A DNA stretch of 64,000 bases. Source: Lachnospiraceae bacterium oral taxon 500 (lineage in GTDB: Bacteria > Bacillota > Clostridia > Lachnospirales > Vallitaleaceae). A model generated the notes under the pieces. It made no database searches, was not told where the DNA came from, and worked only from the letters and a program-made list of their open reading frames with translations. The translations under genes were made by a program, and so were the position numbers. Below are positions 1-8,522 of this stretch, piece by piece. The stretch covers positions 871,001 through 935,000 of the forward strand of contig CP027241.1 of NCBI GenBank assembly GCA_002999035.1, read 5' to 3'. Each line of letters starts with the position of its first letter. The stretch's first letter is position 1.

Positions 1-69
1 CCTCTTTATTTTTATGAGTATATTGCAATATTTTTACTGGCTGGCTTGTTTTTATACGAGGTATTTTAA
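1..69 (+). CDS. C-terminal end of a membrane protein (probably ECF transmembrane component)
   Basis: Frame 1 is open from the first base and ends in TAA at 67-69, directly before the ATG of the ATPase gene. The 22 visible residues are hydrophobic and aromatic, ending in GLFLYEVF, like the last helix of an integral membrane protein. A GAGG motif at its end would serve as ribosome binding site for the next gene. The position before a double-ATPase EcfA gene and an S-component gene suggests an EcfT-type transmembrane protein. This is inferred from context, since most of the gene lies outside the window. Confidence 0.45.
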   Translation, partial: PLYFYEYIAIFLLAGLFLYEVF

Positions 70-1470
70 ATGATTGAATTAAAAGATGTTTCTTTTTCGT
101 ATTATAAGGGACCGAAAGCTCTAAATAACATTAGCTTAAATATTAAAAAGGGAGAATTAATTTTACTCCTTGGAGAAAGTGGATCAGGAAAAACCAGTCT
201 AGCTAGGACTATAAATTGTTTGGTTCCTAAATTTTTTGACGGAGATTTTAAAGGCGAAGTTAATGTTTTGGGAAAGCCAACTAAGGATCTTAGTATGGTT
301 GATTTATCAAGTATGATAGGAACTGTCTTCCAAAACCCAAGAAACCAATTTTTTACTCTGGATACCACAAGCGAACTTGCTTTTAATTTGGAAAACCATG
401 GAATAAATCCCGAGCTAATAAAAAGTCGTGTATTTGATATTTTTAATGACCTCAATATAAATCATCTTAAAGATAAAGATGTTTATAAGCTTTCAGGTGG
501 GCAAATGCAGATGGTTGCAATCGCAAGTGCCTGTGCATTAAATCCAGAAATTTTAGTCTTAGATGAGCCTAGTGCCAATCTAGACAGATCTAGTATTTCT
601 GATTTGATAGAGTTATTAAAAATATTCAAATCAAATAAAACTACAGTCATTATTTCAGAGCATAGACTCTATTACCTTAAAGATTTAGTTGATAGAGCTT
701 TTTATATTAAAGATGGCGAAATAAAAAATATTTTTAAGGGATACGAATTATATTCCATGAATGATAGGAAGAGGTTAGAATATGGTCTTCGCTCTTTAAA
801 TGACGATAGCATTCTTATTAAAAACAAGCCATCAGAGAAAGATGAAAATTTGCTAGAATTTAAAAATCTCTCAGTTGGATATAAAAAACCGCTTATTAGT
901 AAGATGAATTTGAAAATAGAAAGCGGTGAAGTACTTGGAATAATAGGTGAAAATGGCTCGGGAAAATCTACCTTATTAAATACAATATCTGGTTTGATTA
1001 AAGAAATTTCTGGCGAAATTTTATTCAATGGAAAAAAACTAAATAGAAGAGATAGACAAAAGCTTTGCGCACTAGTTATGCAAGAACCAAGTTATCAATT
1101 TTTTATGGAAAGTGTAGAAAAAGAACTTACTTTCGGTATAAAAAACTATGACGAAAATAAACTCAATAAGTATTTGCAAGATATGAATTTAAAGAACATA
1201 AAAGATAATGATCCCTTAAAATTGTCAGGGGGTGAAAAACAGCGACTCGCTATTTTGATAAATCTCTTAGACAATAAAGATGTTTTTCTTCTGGACGAGC
1301 CAAGTTCAGGTCTTGATTACAAAAATATGTTAGTTATTTCCGATGAAATAAAAAAACTTCAGGAAAAAGGAAAAATAATCATCATTATAAGTCATGACTA
1401 TGAGTTACTTTCAGAAGTTTGTACCAAGATTATATATTATAATCAAGGAGGTTTTATTAAAATGACATAA
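70..1470 (+). CDS. ECF-type ABC transporter ATPase with two fused nucleotide-binding domains
   Basis: A 466-residue protein with two complete ABC ATPase domains in tandem. Domain 1 (about 1-230) has Walker A GESGSGKT, signature LSGGQ and Walker B ILVLDEPSA. Domain 2 (about 265-466) has Walker A GENGSGKS, signature LSGGE and Walker B VFLLDEPSS, with the switch histidine in ISHDYE. Fused EcfA-EcfA' ATPases power energy-coupling-factor importers for vitamins or metals, together with a T protein and a substrate-binding S protein. It directly follows the end of a membrane protein and precedes an MptD-type S component, so the set forms one transporter. Substrate is unknown. Codon use is AT-rich, consistent with element cargo. 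Confidence 0.88.
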   Translation: MIELKDVSFSYYKGPKALNNISLNIKKGELILLLGESGSGKTSLARTINCLVPKFFDGDFKGEVNVLGKPTKDLSMVDLSSMIGTVFQNPRNQFFTLDTTSELAFNLENHGINPELIKSRVFDIFNDLNINHLKDKDVYKLSGGQMQMVAIASACALNPEILVLDEPSANLDRSSISDLIELLKIFKSNKTTVIISEHRLYYLKDLVDRAFYIKDGEIKNIFKGYELYSMNDRKRLEYGLRSLNDDSILIKNKPSEKDENLLEFKNLSVGYKKPLISKMNLKIESGEVLGIIGENGSGKSTLLNTISGLIKEISGEILFNGKKLNRRDRQKLCALVMQEPSYQFFMESVEKELTFGIKNYDENKLNKYLQDMNLKNIKDNDPLKLSGGEKQRLAILINLLDNKDVFLLDEPSSGLDYKNMLVISDEIKKLQEKGKIIIIISHDYELLSEVCTKIIYYNQGGFIKMT

Positions 1471-1544
1471 TTTTTTGCACTCTACATATCAGTAATATGT
1501 GTAGTTTCTAATCTTTTAAATTAAAACTTGAAAGGAGTATTAAT

Positions 1545-2123
1545 ATGACAAACAAATTAGACGTTAAAACAATGATTAAACTGGCAATATTTACAGTAGT
1601 GTTGTATATTTTGATAAGGGTTTCCTCTTTAGTATCATTAATTCCTGGAGTATATCCCTTCACGGCAGCTATAACTTTAATACCAGTTGGTATTGTGTGG
1701 ATTTATTTAAGGATGAAAGTTAAAGCGAAATATAGCATTTTAATTCAATGTACCCTACTATCTATTCTAACTTTTGTTGGAGGCTCACCTTATTTTATTG
1801 CTCTTGGCATGCTACTTGGAGGAGTTCTTGCAGAGTTTATAACTTTTGATAAAAATGGAAATTCCACCCACAGAAGTATTTTGTATGGTTATATAGGTTT
1901 TGGATTTGTTTTCTATATTTCAACATATCTTATTATGCTTGTTGCAAGAGATTACTATATAACCTATATAGAATCTTTAGGAATGCCTATAGATATGGTT
2001 CTAAGATTAGTAAACCTTGTTACCTTGCCTACATTTATTATAGGTATGTTACTTGTTCCTATTTGTAGTTTTATAGGACTTCATATTGGAAAAAAAGTCT
2101 TTGTCCGCTATTTTAACAAGTAA
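1545..2123 (+). CDS. MptD-family ECF transporter S component
   Basis: A 192-residue integral membrane protein with about five to six hydrophobic helices and few charged residues between them. It resembles MptD-family putative S components, which bind the transported substrate and dock on the EcfT-EcfA module. It has a good ribosome binding site (AAAGGAG, 7 bases before the ATG) and lies 74 bp after the ATPase gene. The gap contains a small stem-loop (CTACATAT...ATATGTGTAG) that could tune expression. The substrate cannot be read from the sequence. ECF units of this type are common cargo on clostridial conjugative elements. Confidence 0.7.
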   Translation: MTNKLDVKTMIKLAIFTVVLYILIRVSSLVSLIPGVYPFTAAITLIPVGIVWIYLRMKVKAKYSILIQCTLLSILTFVGGSPYFIALGMLLGGVLAEFITFDKNGNSTHRSILYGYIGFGFVFYISTYLIMLVARDYYITYIESLGMPIDMVLRLVNLVTLPTFIIGMLLVPICSFIGLHIGKKVFVRYFNK

Positions 2124-2129
2124 GATTTA

Positions 2130-2280
2130 GGGCTGTTGCAGAGTGAATAAATCGTCCTTATATCATTAAAAGAACCTTCGCGAGAATGTTTACTAAATGA
2201 GCTAGCAGACTAAACAAAAAATTCTCTGAAAGAACCTTTTAATGATAGGACGATACTTATTCATAGTTTTGCAACAGCCC
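2130..2280. repeat. Long imperfect palindrome with GGGCTGTTGCA ends
   Basis: A 151-bp element starting GGGCTGTTGCA and ending TGCAACAGCCC. The outer arms of about 48 bp are complementary with few mismatches, and inner parts (TTCGCGAGAAT / ATTCTCTGAA) also pair, so the whole can fold into one long hairpin. It lies after the S-component gene and 26 bp before the stop of the converging adhesin gene. The same end sequence flanks hairpins at 14739-14822 and 51337-51443. It could be a MITE-like insertion or a bidirectional terminator. Confidence 0.75.
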
Positions 2281-2305
2281 ACTTGTATAGAAAGAACAAA
2301 AGGGA

Positions 2306-3346
2306 TTATATTATATTTTTATATTTTGTTTTTCCTATTACCAGTTCTCTAAATACACCATAGCTTAGCTTCTGAGCCTTAATCTTAGCGTAGAAGCTGT
2401 CGTATGTATCTGAAGAGCTCTGTGTAATCTGTGTAAAATACTGTGATACTGGAAGCCAGTTACTTCCTGACTCAATAGGCATTACTGTACCAGCTGCTGC
2501 AGAAGTATAGTGTGGATTTCCTCCCGCTGGAACCTCTGCCCAGTTATATCTAACAGCTGTGAACGAAATTGTGTCTATATCAATTACACCATTGTGTGGA
2601 ATCTTATCTACGAGCATCAAATTTGTCTGCTCCTGATATGTTCCAAAAGCATCGTCAATCTTATTATATGTGTTAAATAGACGAAGTGAGCCTAGCTGGT
2701 TTCCGATTAGCTTGATGTGTGCTGTATCGTATCCAGATGGCCATCCCTGTTTCTCTAACAATCTATTATTGATTGTTCTAGCACCTGGACTTGGTCCAAT
2801 TCCACCAGTTCCTGTTCCAGGAGCTGCAGCTTTAACCTTAAATGTTACATTTGCGTTTGCATCTTCGATTGTAAGAGCCTTAGTCACAGGATTTCCATCT
2901 GTTGCTCCGTTATCTAGAGCCTTTAGACGTGCTCCCGTATAGATACTTCCTGTCAAGAAGTTTCTGTCTGCTGGGAAATCAGCACCTAGTGTAATCTTGA
3001 CCTCTGTACCTGTAACTACTGCTGTAGCAATCTGCTGTCCATTATCAGAGAAAATTGCAATCTCTGAGGTTGGGAGACTTCCGAACATCGTTCCAATATT
3101 TGTAGAAAGATTGATCGTATCTCCTGGCTTCATTGCATTGCCTGACTGTGTTTCGATATTAAAATCGAACTTAAGTGAAGCAAGCGATCCAACGTCTACC
3201 TGACCTGGTGAAACCTGAATGTTTGAAACGGTTATGTTATAACCATCTTTAGATGTAGTTGCGCTTGCATCATCAATATTTGAAAAAAGCCCAAGCGTAA
3301 CTGCCATTACTGCTATCAAAGCAATAAATTTCTTAGTAATTTTCAC
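2306..3346 (-). pseudogene. Secreted Ig-like surface adhesin, 3'-truncated
   Basis: The gene starts with GTG at 3346 after a strong GGGGAGGAA site. The 346 residues begin with a signal peptide (KKFIALIAVMAVTLGLFSNI, cleavage near DASA). They continue as beta-rich sequence like the first adhesive Ig-fold domains of Gram-positive MSCRAMM/SdrG-type proteins (pattern MKPGDTINL, then a TFKVKA strand). A Gly-Pro linker lies near 185. No LPXTG sorting signal or SLH domain is present. The frame ends in a low-complexity KTKYKNII just 26 bp from the GGGCTGTTGC hairpin, so the 3' part was probably lost by insertion or deletion. If it is still exported, it would be released rather than anchored. Confidence 0.6.
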
Positions 3347-3420
3347 TTTATTCCTCCCCTTTTACTCATATCGCGGGCAAAGCTCTAGCGATATTAACAT
3401 CTCTATATCAATATATAGGC

Positions 3421-3524
3421 GCTCTAAAATATTGGGTTGGGGTTGGTACTCTCTAAATTATCGGGTTGGTAAAAACAGCCCGTTTTTTCTTTGAGGTTGG
3501 TGGCCTCTAAATTATCGGGTTGGT
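3421..3524. repeat. Three short direct repeats (CTCTAAATTATCGGGTTGGT)
   Basis: The 20-mer CTCTAAATTATCGGGTTGGT occurs exactly at 3451-3470 and 3505-3524, with a diverged copy at 3421-3440. The two exact copies are each followed by an A-run and AGCCC. They lie just upstream of a truncated transposase start, so they may be nested IS-end sequences left by repeated insertion or deletion. Confidence 0.6.
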
Positions 3525-3729
3525 AAAAAAAATAGCCCTTCGCATATAATGTATTTAACCACAATACTCTAATTACGAAGGGAGGAACAATATGATTCCT
3601 AATACTGATTTTATCACAACTTTTCTCAATATCAGAGATTCCGATCTGGAATATTTCTTTGTTTCTACATAAAATGGTAAAACTTACTTCCATGTTCAGC
3701 GTTTTTCTTGCTATCTCTTCATTGATCAA
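3424..3729 (-). pseudogene. Small ICE ORF at the TnpW position, disrupted
   Basis: The ATG overlaps the stop of the DnaC-like gene (ATGA), as expected for the next gene of this operon. In related Tn1549-type elements this position often holds a small TnpW-like protein. Only about the first 20-25 residues (start MINEEIARKTLNMEVSFTI) look like real coding sequence. After that the frame runs antisense through an IS remnant and the CTCTAAATTATCGGG repeats, producing the repeated peptide FYQPDNLE. I read this as a small gene whose 3' end was replaced by an IS fragment. Confidence 0.4.
3592..3672 (+). pseudogene. N-terminal remnant of an IS transposase (ISL3-like)
   Basis: A very strong ribosome binding site (GGGAGGAA) precedes ATG at 3592. 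The 26-residue reading frame MIPNTDFITTFLNIRDSDLE... stops at 3670. The start resembles ISL3-family transposases, but this is from memory and the match is short. Sequence after about 3670 belongs to the antisense small ICE gene, so only the 5' tip of the transposase gene is left. It shares a fragment with the repeats upstream. Confidence 0.4.
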
Positions 3730-4577
3730 GTTCTCTCACCTCCATTCAGTAGCCTCTCTTTATTACGAGCCAGCTTATCCTTTTGAATAACCTTTCTAAA
3801 ATCTTCTCCTACAACCATAACAGGAATACACATCTCTATGATTCGCGAATAAATCCTCTGATACTCCACACTTTCCGTGCAATTTAGAATTGTGTCATAG
3901 GAAAGGTTTGTGGTAAAAATAGTCGGTTTTTGTTTTAAGTACCTGTTATTAACAATGTTATATACCTGTTCTTTTGCATAACTTGTATCCCTTTCAATTC
4001 CTAAATCATCCAAGATAAGAACGGAAGTATTTACAAGAGATTCAATATATGCGTTTTTATCAAGGTCAAATCCGCCTTTTTGTAATTCGTTGATAATCTG
4101 TGCAAAATTTCTTATCTTAACCCTTACCTGATATTGTTCAATTAGAGCATTGGCGATAGAACAAGCAAGGTATGTCTTTCCACTACCTACCGAACCATAA
4201 AACAAAAGTCCTATATTTTCCTTTTTCATTTCCTCATAATCTTTTACAAAATTCTTGGCAATAATAAGGCTTTGATTTTCTTTTCCCTGATAGTTTTCAA
4301 AGGTATATGCCCATTGAATAATGGATGTGAAGCAGATACTTTTTAATCTCTCGATTTCAAGCTGCTTTTGTCTTTCTTTTTCTTTTGCTTCTCTATTTCT
4401 ATCGCATTTACAAGAAATCTTAAATATCATCTTGTTATCAAAGAACTCCATCACTTTTCCGTCTTTTCTTTCATGGCAAACTTTACAAAATGCGTGTCCA
4501 TCCTTGATATATTCTTTTTCAGGATCGTAAGAATACTCTACATCTTCTATAATTACTTTTTCTAATTCTTTCATCAT
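3726..4577 (-). CDS. DnaC/IstB-like ATP-binding protein of a mobile element
   Basis: A 283-residue AAA+ ATPase. A Cys-rich N-terminal part (CKVC...CKC, about 37-60) may bind zinc. The ATPase core has Walker A YGSVGSGKTYLA and Walker B SVLILDDLG, with a sensor region IFTTNLS. This is the DnaC-type helicase-loader family found next to RepA on clostridial ICEs, where it probably loads the replicative helicase during element replication. It overlaps the repA stop by 4 bp (ATGA), and AAGGAG lies 7 bases before the ATG. Being full length, it suggests the replication module is not fully decayed. Confidence 0.85.
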   Translation of the reverse strand: MMKELEKVIIEDVEYSYDPEKEYIKDGHAFCKVCHERKDGKVMEFFDNKMIFKISCKCDRNREAKEKERQKQLEIERLKSICFTSIIQWAYTFENYQGKENQSLIIAKNFVKDYEEMKKENIGLLFYGSVGSGKTYLACSIANALIEQYQVRVKIRNFAQIINELQKGGFDLDKNAYIESLVNTSVLILDDLGIERDTSYAKEQVYNIVNNRYLKQKPTIFTTNLSYDTILNCTESVEYQRIYSRIIEMCIPVMVVGEDFRKVIQKDKLARNKERLLNGGERT

Positions 4578-5353
4578 AGGTGTTCTCCTTTATCATATTC
4601 TTCCCATGTCGGGATATTTGATGTTTTCACTTCTTTTCCTCTCCCCTGATCTTTATAAAACCAAGAAAGGATTGTCGCTTTATGGTCTTTATAGGTCTTT
4701 CCGGTGCTTTTGATATATGCAGATAATCTCTCAATGTAATTATCAAGCTGTGAGTTCATTATGATTTGTAAATCGGATATATCTTCTGCCGTTAAAAATA
4801 CATTTTGAAATGTTCCAAGCCCGTTTTCACCAAAACTATATTCTCTCTTACTATACTTACTCTTATTATTCTCTATATAGTTAGAGTCAAGATTTTGAAC
4901 TTCCTGAAGTTCATTTTCTTTACTTCTGAGGTTAAAATCTTTTACTTCTGAAGTTAAGTTTTTTGACTTCTGAAAGTCATTTTCTTTTACCGCTAATATG
5001 CTCATAAAGTCTTTAACATATATGACATTCGGCTTACCAAGCCCAAGCCTTACTCTTTCAATCAGTCCGATTCCTTTTTTCATATCGAGTTCATCTAATG
5101 TTTTTATAGCTGTCGGCTTTGAGATATTTCTTCTTCTCATAATTTCTTCAACAGTAAAATAGATAAATACCCTGCCATCTTTGTCTATCCAGTTATTCTT
5201 AAAAGACATTCCTGTCCGTTTAAGAAGCATTGAATAAAGGATAATTGCTTCAGCGGATAATCCCTTAAATTCTTCTCCGTCTACCAATATCTCCGGTACT
5301 TTTAGAAAGTTAAATCTTTCTGCTTCTCTGTTATAGAAATAGTCAAAGTCCAT
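4574..5353 (-). CDS. Replication initiator protein A (RepA N-terminal family)
   Basis: I chose the ATG at 5353 because GGAGGTGAAGCG stands right before it; the frame is open further upstream. The 259 residues begin MDFDYFYNREAERFNFLKVP, typical of the RepA_N domain. A winged-helix part follows (ILYSMLLKR, then IMRRRNISKPTAIKTLDEL as recognition helix). A less conserved acidic/Lys-rich linker leads to a C-terminal DnaD-like helical region (about 200-259). It initiates replication of plasmids and ICEs and forms an operon with the downstream DnaC-like gene. Confidence 0.87.
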   Translation of the reverse strand: MDFDYFYNREAERFNFLKVPEILVDGEEFKGLSAEAIILYSMLLKRTGMSFKNNWIDKDGRVFIYFTVEEIMRRRNISKPTAIKTLDELDMKKGIGLIERVRLGLGKPNVIYVKDFMSILAVKENDFQKSKNLTSEVKDFNLRSKENELQEVQNLDSNYIENNKSKYSKREYSFGENGLGTFQNVFLTAEDISDLQIIMNSQLDNYIERLSAYIKSTGKTYKDHKATILSWFYKDQGRGKEVKTSNIPTWEEYDKGEHL

Positions 5354-5440
5354 CGCTTCACCTCCCTCCTTAAAAATTGGCAAAGAAAAAGACGATAGTT
5401 TTTTATCTATCGCCTTTGGCAACCATTTGTATGAATTATT

Positions 5441-5722
5441 TTAGATTGATTTTATTGCTTCATTGATTCCCTGAAGGAACGCTATAACAGCTGCTCCGAT
5501 CATCGGTATTCCATAAGGACTTAACAAAAATCCTAATACCAATGCCTCAATGCCAAGTGATATATCTTTTTGCATAAATGATCCTATTGCAGCAACTATA
5601 CACATCAGCATCAAGAAATATAGAATAGTTGTTCCTATGCCGAGCAGGAATGTCAGAAATGCAGTGAGGATACTTAACAGCAATCTAATTGGAAATAAGA
5701 TTATTTTTAATATCCATCTCAT
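5441..5722 (-). CDS. CD1845-like small membrane protein of ICEs
   Basis: A 93-residue, strongly hydrophobic protein with three probable helices (about 8-35, 38-50, 60-85). It starts MRWILKIILFPIRLLL, as in the CD1845 family that sits beside repA on Tn1549/CTn-type elements. GGAGGG lies 5 bases before the ATG. Function is not established. Its presence between repA and the rlmD junction supports the ICE reading of this end. Confidence 0.75.
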   Translation of the reverse strand: MRWILKIILFPIRLLLSILTAFLTFLLGIGTTILYFLMLMCIVAAIGSFMQKDISLGIEALVLGFLLSPYGIPMIGAAVIAFLQGINEAIKSI

Positions 5723-5740
5723 AAATACCCTCCATTTCTA

Positions 5741-7408
5741 TTAAATCATCTTAAAATGCCTTAACGCATCCATGATAGCTTCCTCTTTTTCCGGTGTGCA
5801 TTGTGGAATAACCTGTTTCTCTTTTTTTGATTTATTATAATGCTCCCTCAGTACAATTCCACATTTCTTTTTAATCTGTGCAATATAGAGTGTCGAAACC
5901 TTTAAATCAAACTTTTCCAATATATATTTCTTGATTTGTGCATAAGTCGCTTTACTTTCTGCACTTGTCAAATCAAGCTCATCAAGCTTAATTTCAACAT
6001 CTATATGTTTATCGACATCAAGTTTGGACAATAACGCTACCGTCTCCACATGCCCGCCTCTGGCGAACATATCAAGCCCCTGCACCTTCGCTAACTGATA
6101 GCGGGCACCGTCGGTATCGGCCGCTGCCAGCCGCTTGATATCTCGGGCCAAAGTCGCCGGATTGCAGGAAACATAAACAATCCGCTCCGGCTGCATGTGG
6201 CGCAGTGTTTCAACTACACTTTCCTCCAAGCCCTTGCGCGGCGGGTCAACCACAATGACCTCGGCTCTTTTGCCCTCAGCATACAGCCGGGGAAAAATTT
6301 CCTCCGCCTTGCCAGCATAAAAGCGGGCGTTTTGCACACCGTTTCGGACAGCGTTTTTCTCGGCATCGGCAATCGCCTCCGGCACGATCTCCACACCGAT
6401 TACTTCCTTGGCTTTTTCCGCCAAAAAGAGAGAAATCGTGCCAATCCCGCAATACAGGTCAATCACCCGCTCATTTCCGGTCAAAGCCGCATATTCCAGC
6501 GCCGTTTGATACAGGCGCTCAGTCATCACCGAATTGATCTGGAAGAAAGAATTGGGCGAAATCAAAAAACGGTACCGGCCAATATGGTCTTCGACATACA
6601 GCTCACCCAGTACCGCTTCCGTTTTCCGCCCCATGATCACGTTGTTTTTTTCATTATGAAAATTAATGCTGACCCCGGAGATCTGAGAAAGCCCCGCAAA
6701 AGTCTGCCGAATGGCCTGAGCCAAACGCTCCGTCATTTTCGACTCATTGACAACTAAAGTCAAATGAAAGTTTTGGTACAAATCGGATTTTCGAATCACA
6801 CAGTGCCGGAGCAGCCCGGTATGCCTTTCTTCGTCATAGGCGGTAAAGCCTCCGTTTTTCATCATTTCCTTAATCTTTTGCAAAATCACGCCAACCCATT
6901 CGTCCTGCTGACAGCAAACCGGTGCTTCTATAACGCGGTGCGAGGCCGGCGCAAAAAAACCGATCTGAACTTCCCCGTCTTTCCCGGTTCGAATCGGATA
7001 CTGCATCTTATTACGATAGCGCGTCGGATCAACCATCCCCAAAACCGGCGGCACGGATACGTCCGTTAAACCGCCGATTCGCTCCAGACAGTCCTTAATC
7101 TGCTTTTGCTTTAATTTCAGCGTTTCCTCATAGCGGATATGCTGCAAAGTACAGCCGCCGCACAAAGGGCCAGCCGGGCAGTCCGGCTCCTGACGCAGCG
7201 GAGAAGTTTTCAAAAAATCCAAAGTCTTGGCATAACCAAAGCTGCCGCCCGCCTTCAAAACCTTAACCTTAACGACTTCCTGCGGCAAAGTCTTTGGCAC
7301 AAACAAAGTATAGCCCTCATAGCGCCCAATTCCCTCGCCCTCAGCGGAAACATCCTCAATCGTAATCATCAATTCTTCATTTTTTTTAACCGGCGCTTTT
7401 CGTTTCAT
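5741..7408 (-). CDS. rlmD: 23S rRNA (uracil-C5)-methyltransferase RlmD/RumA with ICE-supplied C-terminus
   Basis: A SAM-dependent enzyme that methylates a uracil of 23S rRNA. I chose the ATG at 7408, which has GGAGGAG in front; the frame extends further upstream without a good site. Visible parts: an N-terminal TRAM domain (ITIEDVSAEGEGIGR), an iron-sulfur cysteine cluster (CPAGPLCGGC), SAM motif DLYCGIGTISLFLA, catalytic-loop VVDPPRKG and the nucleophile region VYVSCNPATLARD. Normal homologues end shortly after HVETVALL. Here about 90 extra AT-rich residues (from KLDVDKHIDVEIK to the end) follow. They match the tail that integrating CTn elements typically add, so the gene stays open across the junction. 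The tail, with a Lys-rich helical pattern, may be a passive cap or have an element function. Confidence 0.88.
   Translation of the reverse strand: MKRKAPVKKNEELMITIEDVSAEGEGIGRYEGYTLFVPKTLPQEVVKVKVLKAGGSFGYAKTLDFLKTSPLRQEPDCPAGPLCGGCTLQHIRYEETLKLKQKQIKDCLERIGGLTDVSVPPVLGMVDPTRYRNKMQYPIRTGKDGEVQIGFFAPASHRVIEAPVCCQQDEWVGVILQKIKEMMKNGGFTAYDEERHTGLLRHCVIRKSDLYQNFHLTLVVNESKMTERLAQAIRQTFAGLSQISGVSINFHNEKNNVIMGRKTEAVLGELYVEDHIGRYRFLISPNSFFQINSVMTERLYQTALEYAALTGNERVIDLYCGIGTISLFLAEKAKEVIGVEIVPEAIADAEKNAVRNGVQNARFYAGKAEEIFPRLYAEGKRAEVIVVDPPRKGLEESVVETLRHMQPERIVYVSCNPATLARDIKRLAAADTDGARYQLAKVQGLDMFARGGHVETVALLSKLDVDKHIDVEIKLDELDLTSAESKATYAQIKKYILEKFDLKVSTLYIAQIKKKCGIVLREHYNKSKKEKQVIPQCTPEKEEAIMDALRHFKMI
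6012..6052. other. Probable ICE attachment-site junction in rlmD
   Basis: Composition changes from GC-rich chromosomal to AT-rich element sequence within codons for HVETVALLSKLDVDKH. This is where CTn-type elements are known to recombine with rlmD/rumA. The exact crossover core cannot be set without the empty site or the other element end. Confidence 0.5.
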
Positions 7409-7543
7409 TTTCTCCTCCGCTTTTGCCCACTCACAAACTGTATTTCTTCGTATTATTAATGGTGCCATGCGTGTCGCCCTCTAAGCTCATCTGCTAGCAT
7501 AAAAATTATGCCCTATGCCCTGGCTAAGTGCCATTTTTCAATC

Positions 7544-8500
7544 TTATTTTTCCTGGCTTTTGTATCTGGTGCGGCGCAGCATACTGTCAAACAGCTTGGA
7601 ATAACCAATCCAGGTATCCTCGTTTTCACTCTCGGCCAGCAATGTCTGGAAAGTCATAATCTTCGCGTCAATATTGTCCGCATAGTGCAGGACCATTGCT
7701 TCGATAATGGCCGGCCGTTTCGGTGAGCCATACTCCAATTCTCCGTGATGTGCCAAAACCATATGGCGCAAAATATTGGCCAAATCCGCCGGAAAACCCG
7801 GGATTTGCCGAATCTTCTCATTCATCCGCTCAACACCGATTACAATATGTCCAATCAAATTGCCCTCATCGGTATAATCAACCAGCGGAAACTCCGATAA
7901 TTCCTGCATTTTTCCAATATCGTGCAGCAGCGCACCCATCAGCAAAACATCCCGATCCAGCACCGGATACTGCCCGGCCAGAAAATCGCAAATCTTAAGA
8001 ATCCCCAAAGTATGCTCCAGCAGTCCCCCCTGAAAATTATGATGCACCGTTTTGGCTGCCGTATGCTTTTTAAAGCGCCCCACAAAATCTGTGTCCTTAA
8101 CAAAAAGCTCCTCCGCCAGCGCCCGAATATAGGAATTTTTCAAGCTGCTGACATAGCCCAAAAGCTGCCGGTACATTTCCTCGGGATTTTGCTTGGTGGT
8201 CGGAATATAATTGGCCGGGTCATACTCGCCCGGTTCACTGCGGCGAACCCGCTTTACATTGAGCTGATTGGCATTTTGAAAGCTGACCACCGAACCGTCG
8301 ATTTTGATAAAATCCCCCGCCTCAAAATGCCCGACTGCATCCGTCAAATCCCAAATTTTGGCATCAATGCTGCCGCTTTTATCCTGCAAAGTCATCGAAT
8401 AATACGTCTTTCCCGCCCGCGTTTTCAGCACTTGCTTGGTTACGCACAAATAAACCTCCTGAATACGCTCACCCTCTTTTACTTCTGCTAAATAAATCAT
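7544..8500 (-). CDS. yhaM: 3'-5' exoribonuclease YhaM family
   Basis: I chose the ATG at 8500, because AAAGGG lies 6 bases upstream; an in-frame ATG at 8515 has no good site. The 318 residues show an N-terminal OB-fold (about 10-85; MTLQDKSGSIDAKIWD) and a C-terminal HD phosphohydrolase domain with HHNFQGGLLEHT, LLHDIGK and AHHGELEYGS. This is the arrangement of YhaM, a metal-dependent 3'-5' exoribonuclease of Firmicutes that trims RNA 3' ends. It follows the MNIO-like gene closely on the same strand, so both may share a transcript. Confidence 0.9.
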   Translation of the reverse strand: MIYLAEVKEGERIQEVYLCVTKQVLKTRAGKTYYSMTLQDKSGSIDAKIWDLTDAVGHFEAGDFIKIDGSVVSFQNANQLNVKRVRRSEPGEYDPANYIPTTKQNPEEMYRQLLGYVSSLKNSYIRALAEELFVKDTDFVGRFKKHTAAKTVHHNFQGGLLEHTLGILKICDFLAGQYPVLDRDVLLMGALLHDIGKMQELSEFPLVDYTDEGNLIGHIVIGVERMNEKIRQIPGFPADLANILRHMVLAHHGELEYGSPKRPAIIEAMVLHYADNIDAKIMTFQTLLAESENEDTWIGYSKLFDSMLRRTRYKSQEK

Positions 8501-8522
8501 CTTTAACCCTTTCATTTATTAC

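Larger units (their letters stand above)
1..6050. mobile_element. AT-rich integrative-element remnant inserted in rlmD
   Basis: The first ~6 kb is markedly more AT-rich than the rest of the window. It carries mobile-element genes (RepA N-terminal family, DnaC-like ATPase, CD1845-like membrane protein), an IS remnant and cargo (ECF transporter, adhesin). The composition shift falls inside the 3' end of rlmD near 6040. That is a known integration site of Tn1549/CTn-type ICEs, which bring a replacement 3' end for the gene. No integrase, relaxase or VirD4-like gene is visible here; they may lie upstream of the window or be lost. The left boundary is outside the window, so the extent is a minimum. 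Confidence 0.75.

Noticed and set aside
6197-7459. Plus-strand frames opposite rlmD
   Set aside because: They mirror the codon structure of rlmD on the other strand; no independent start sites.
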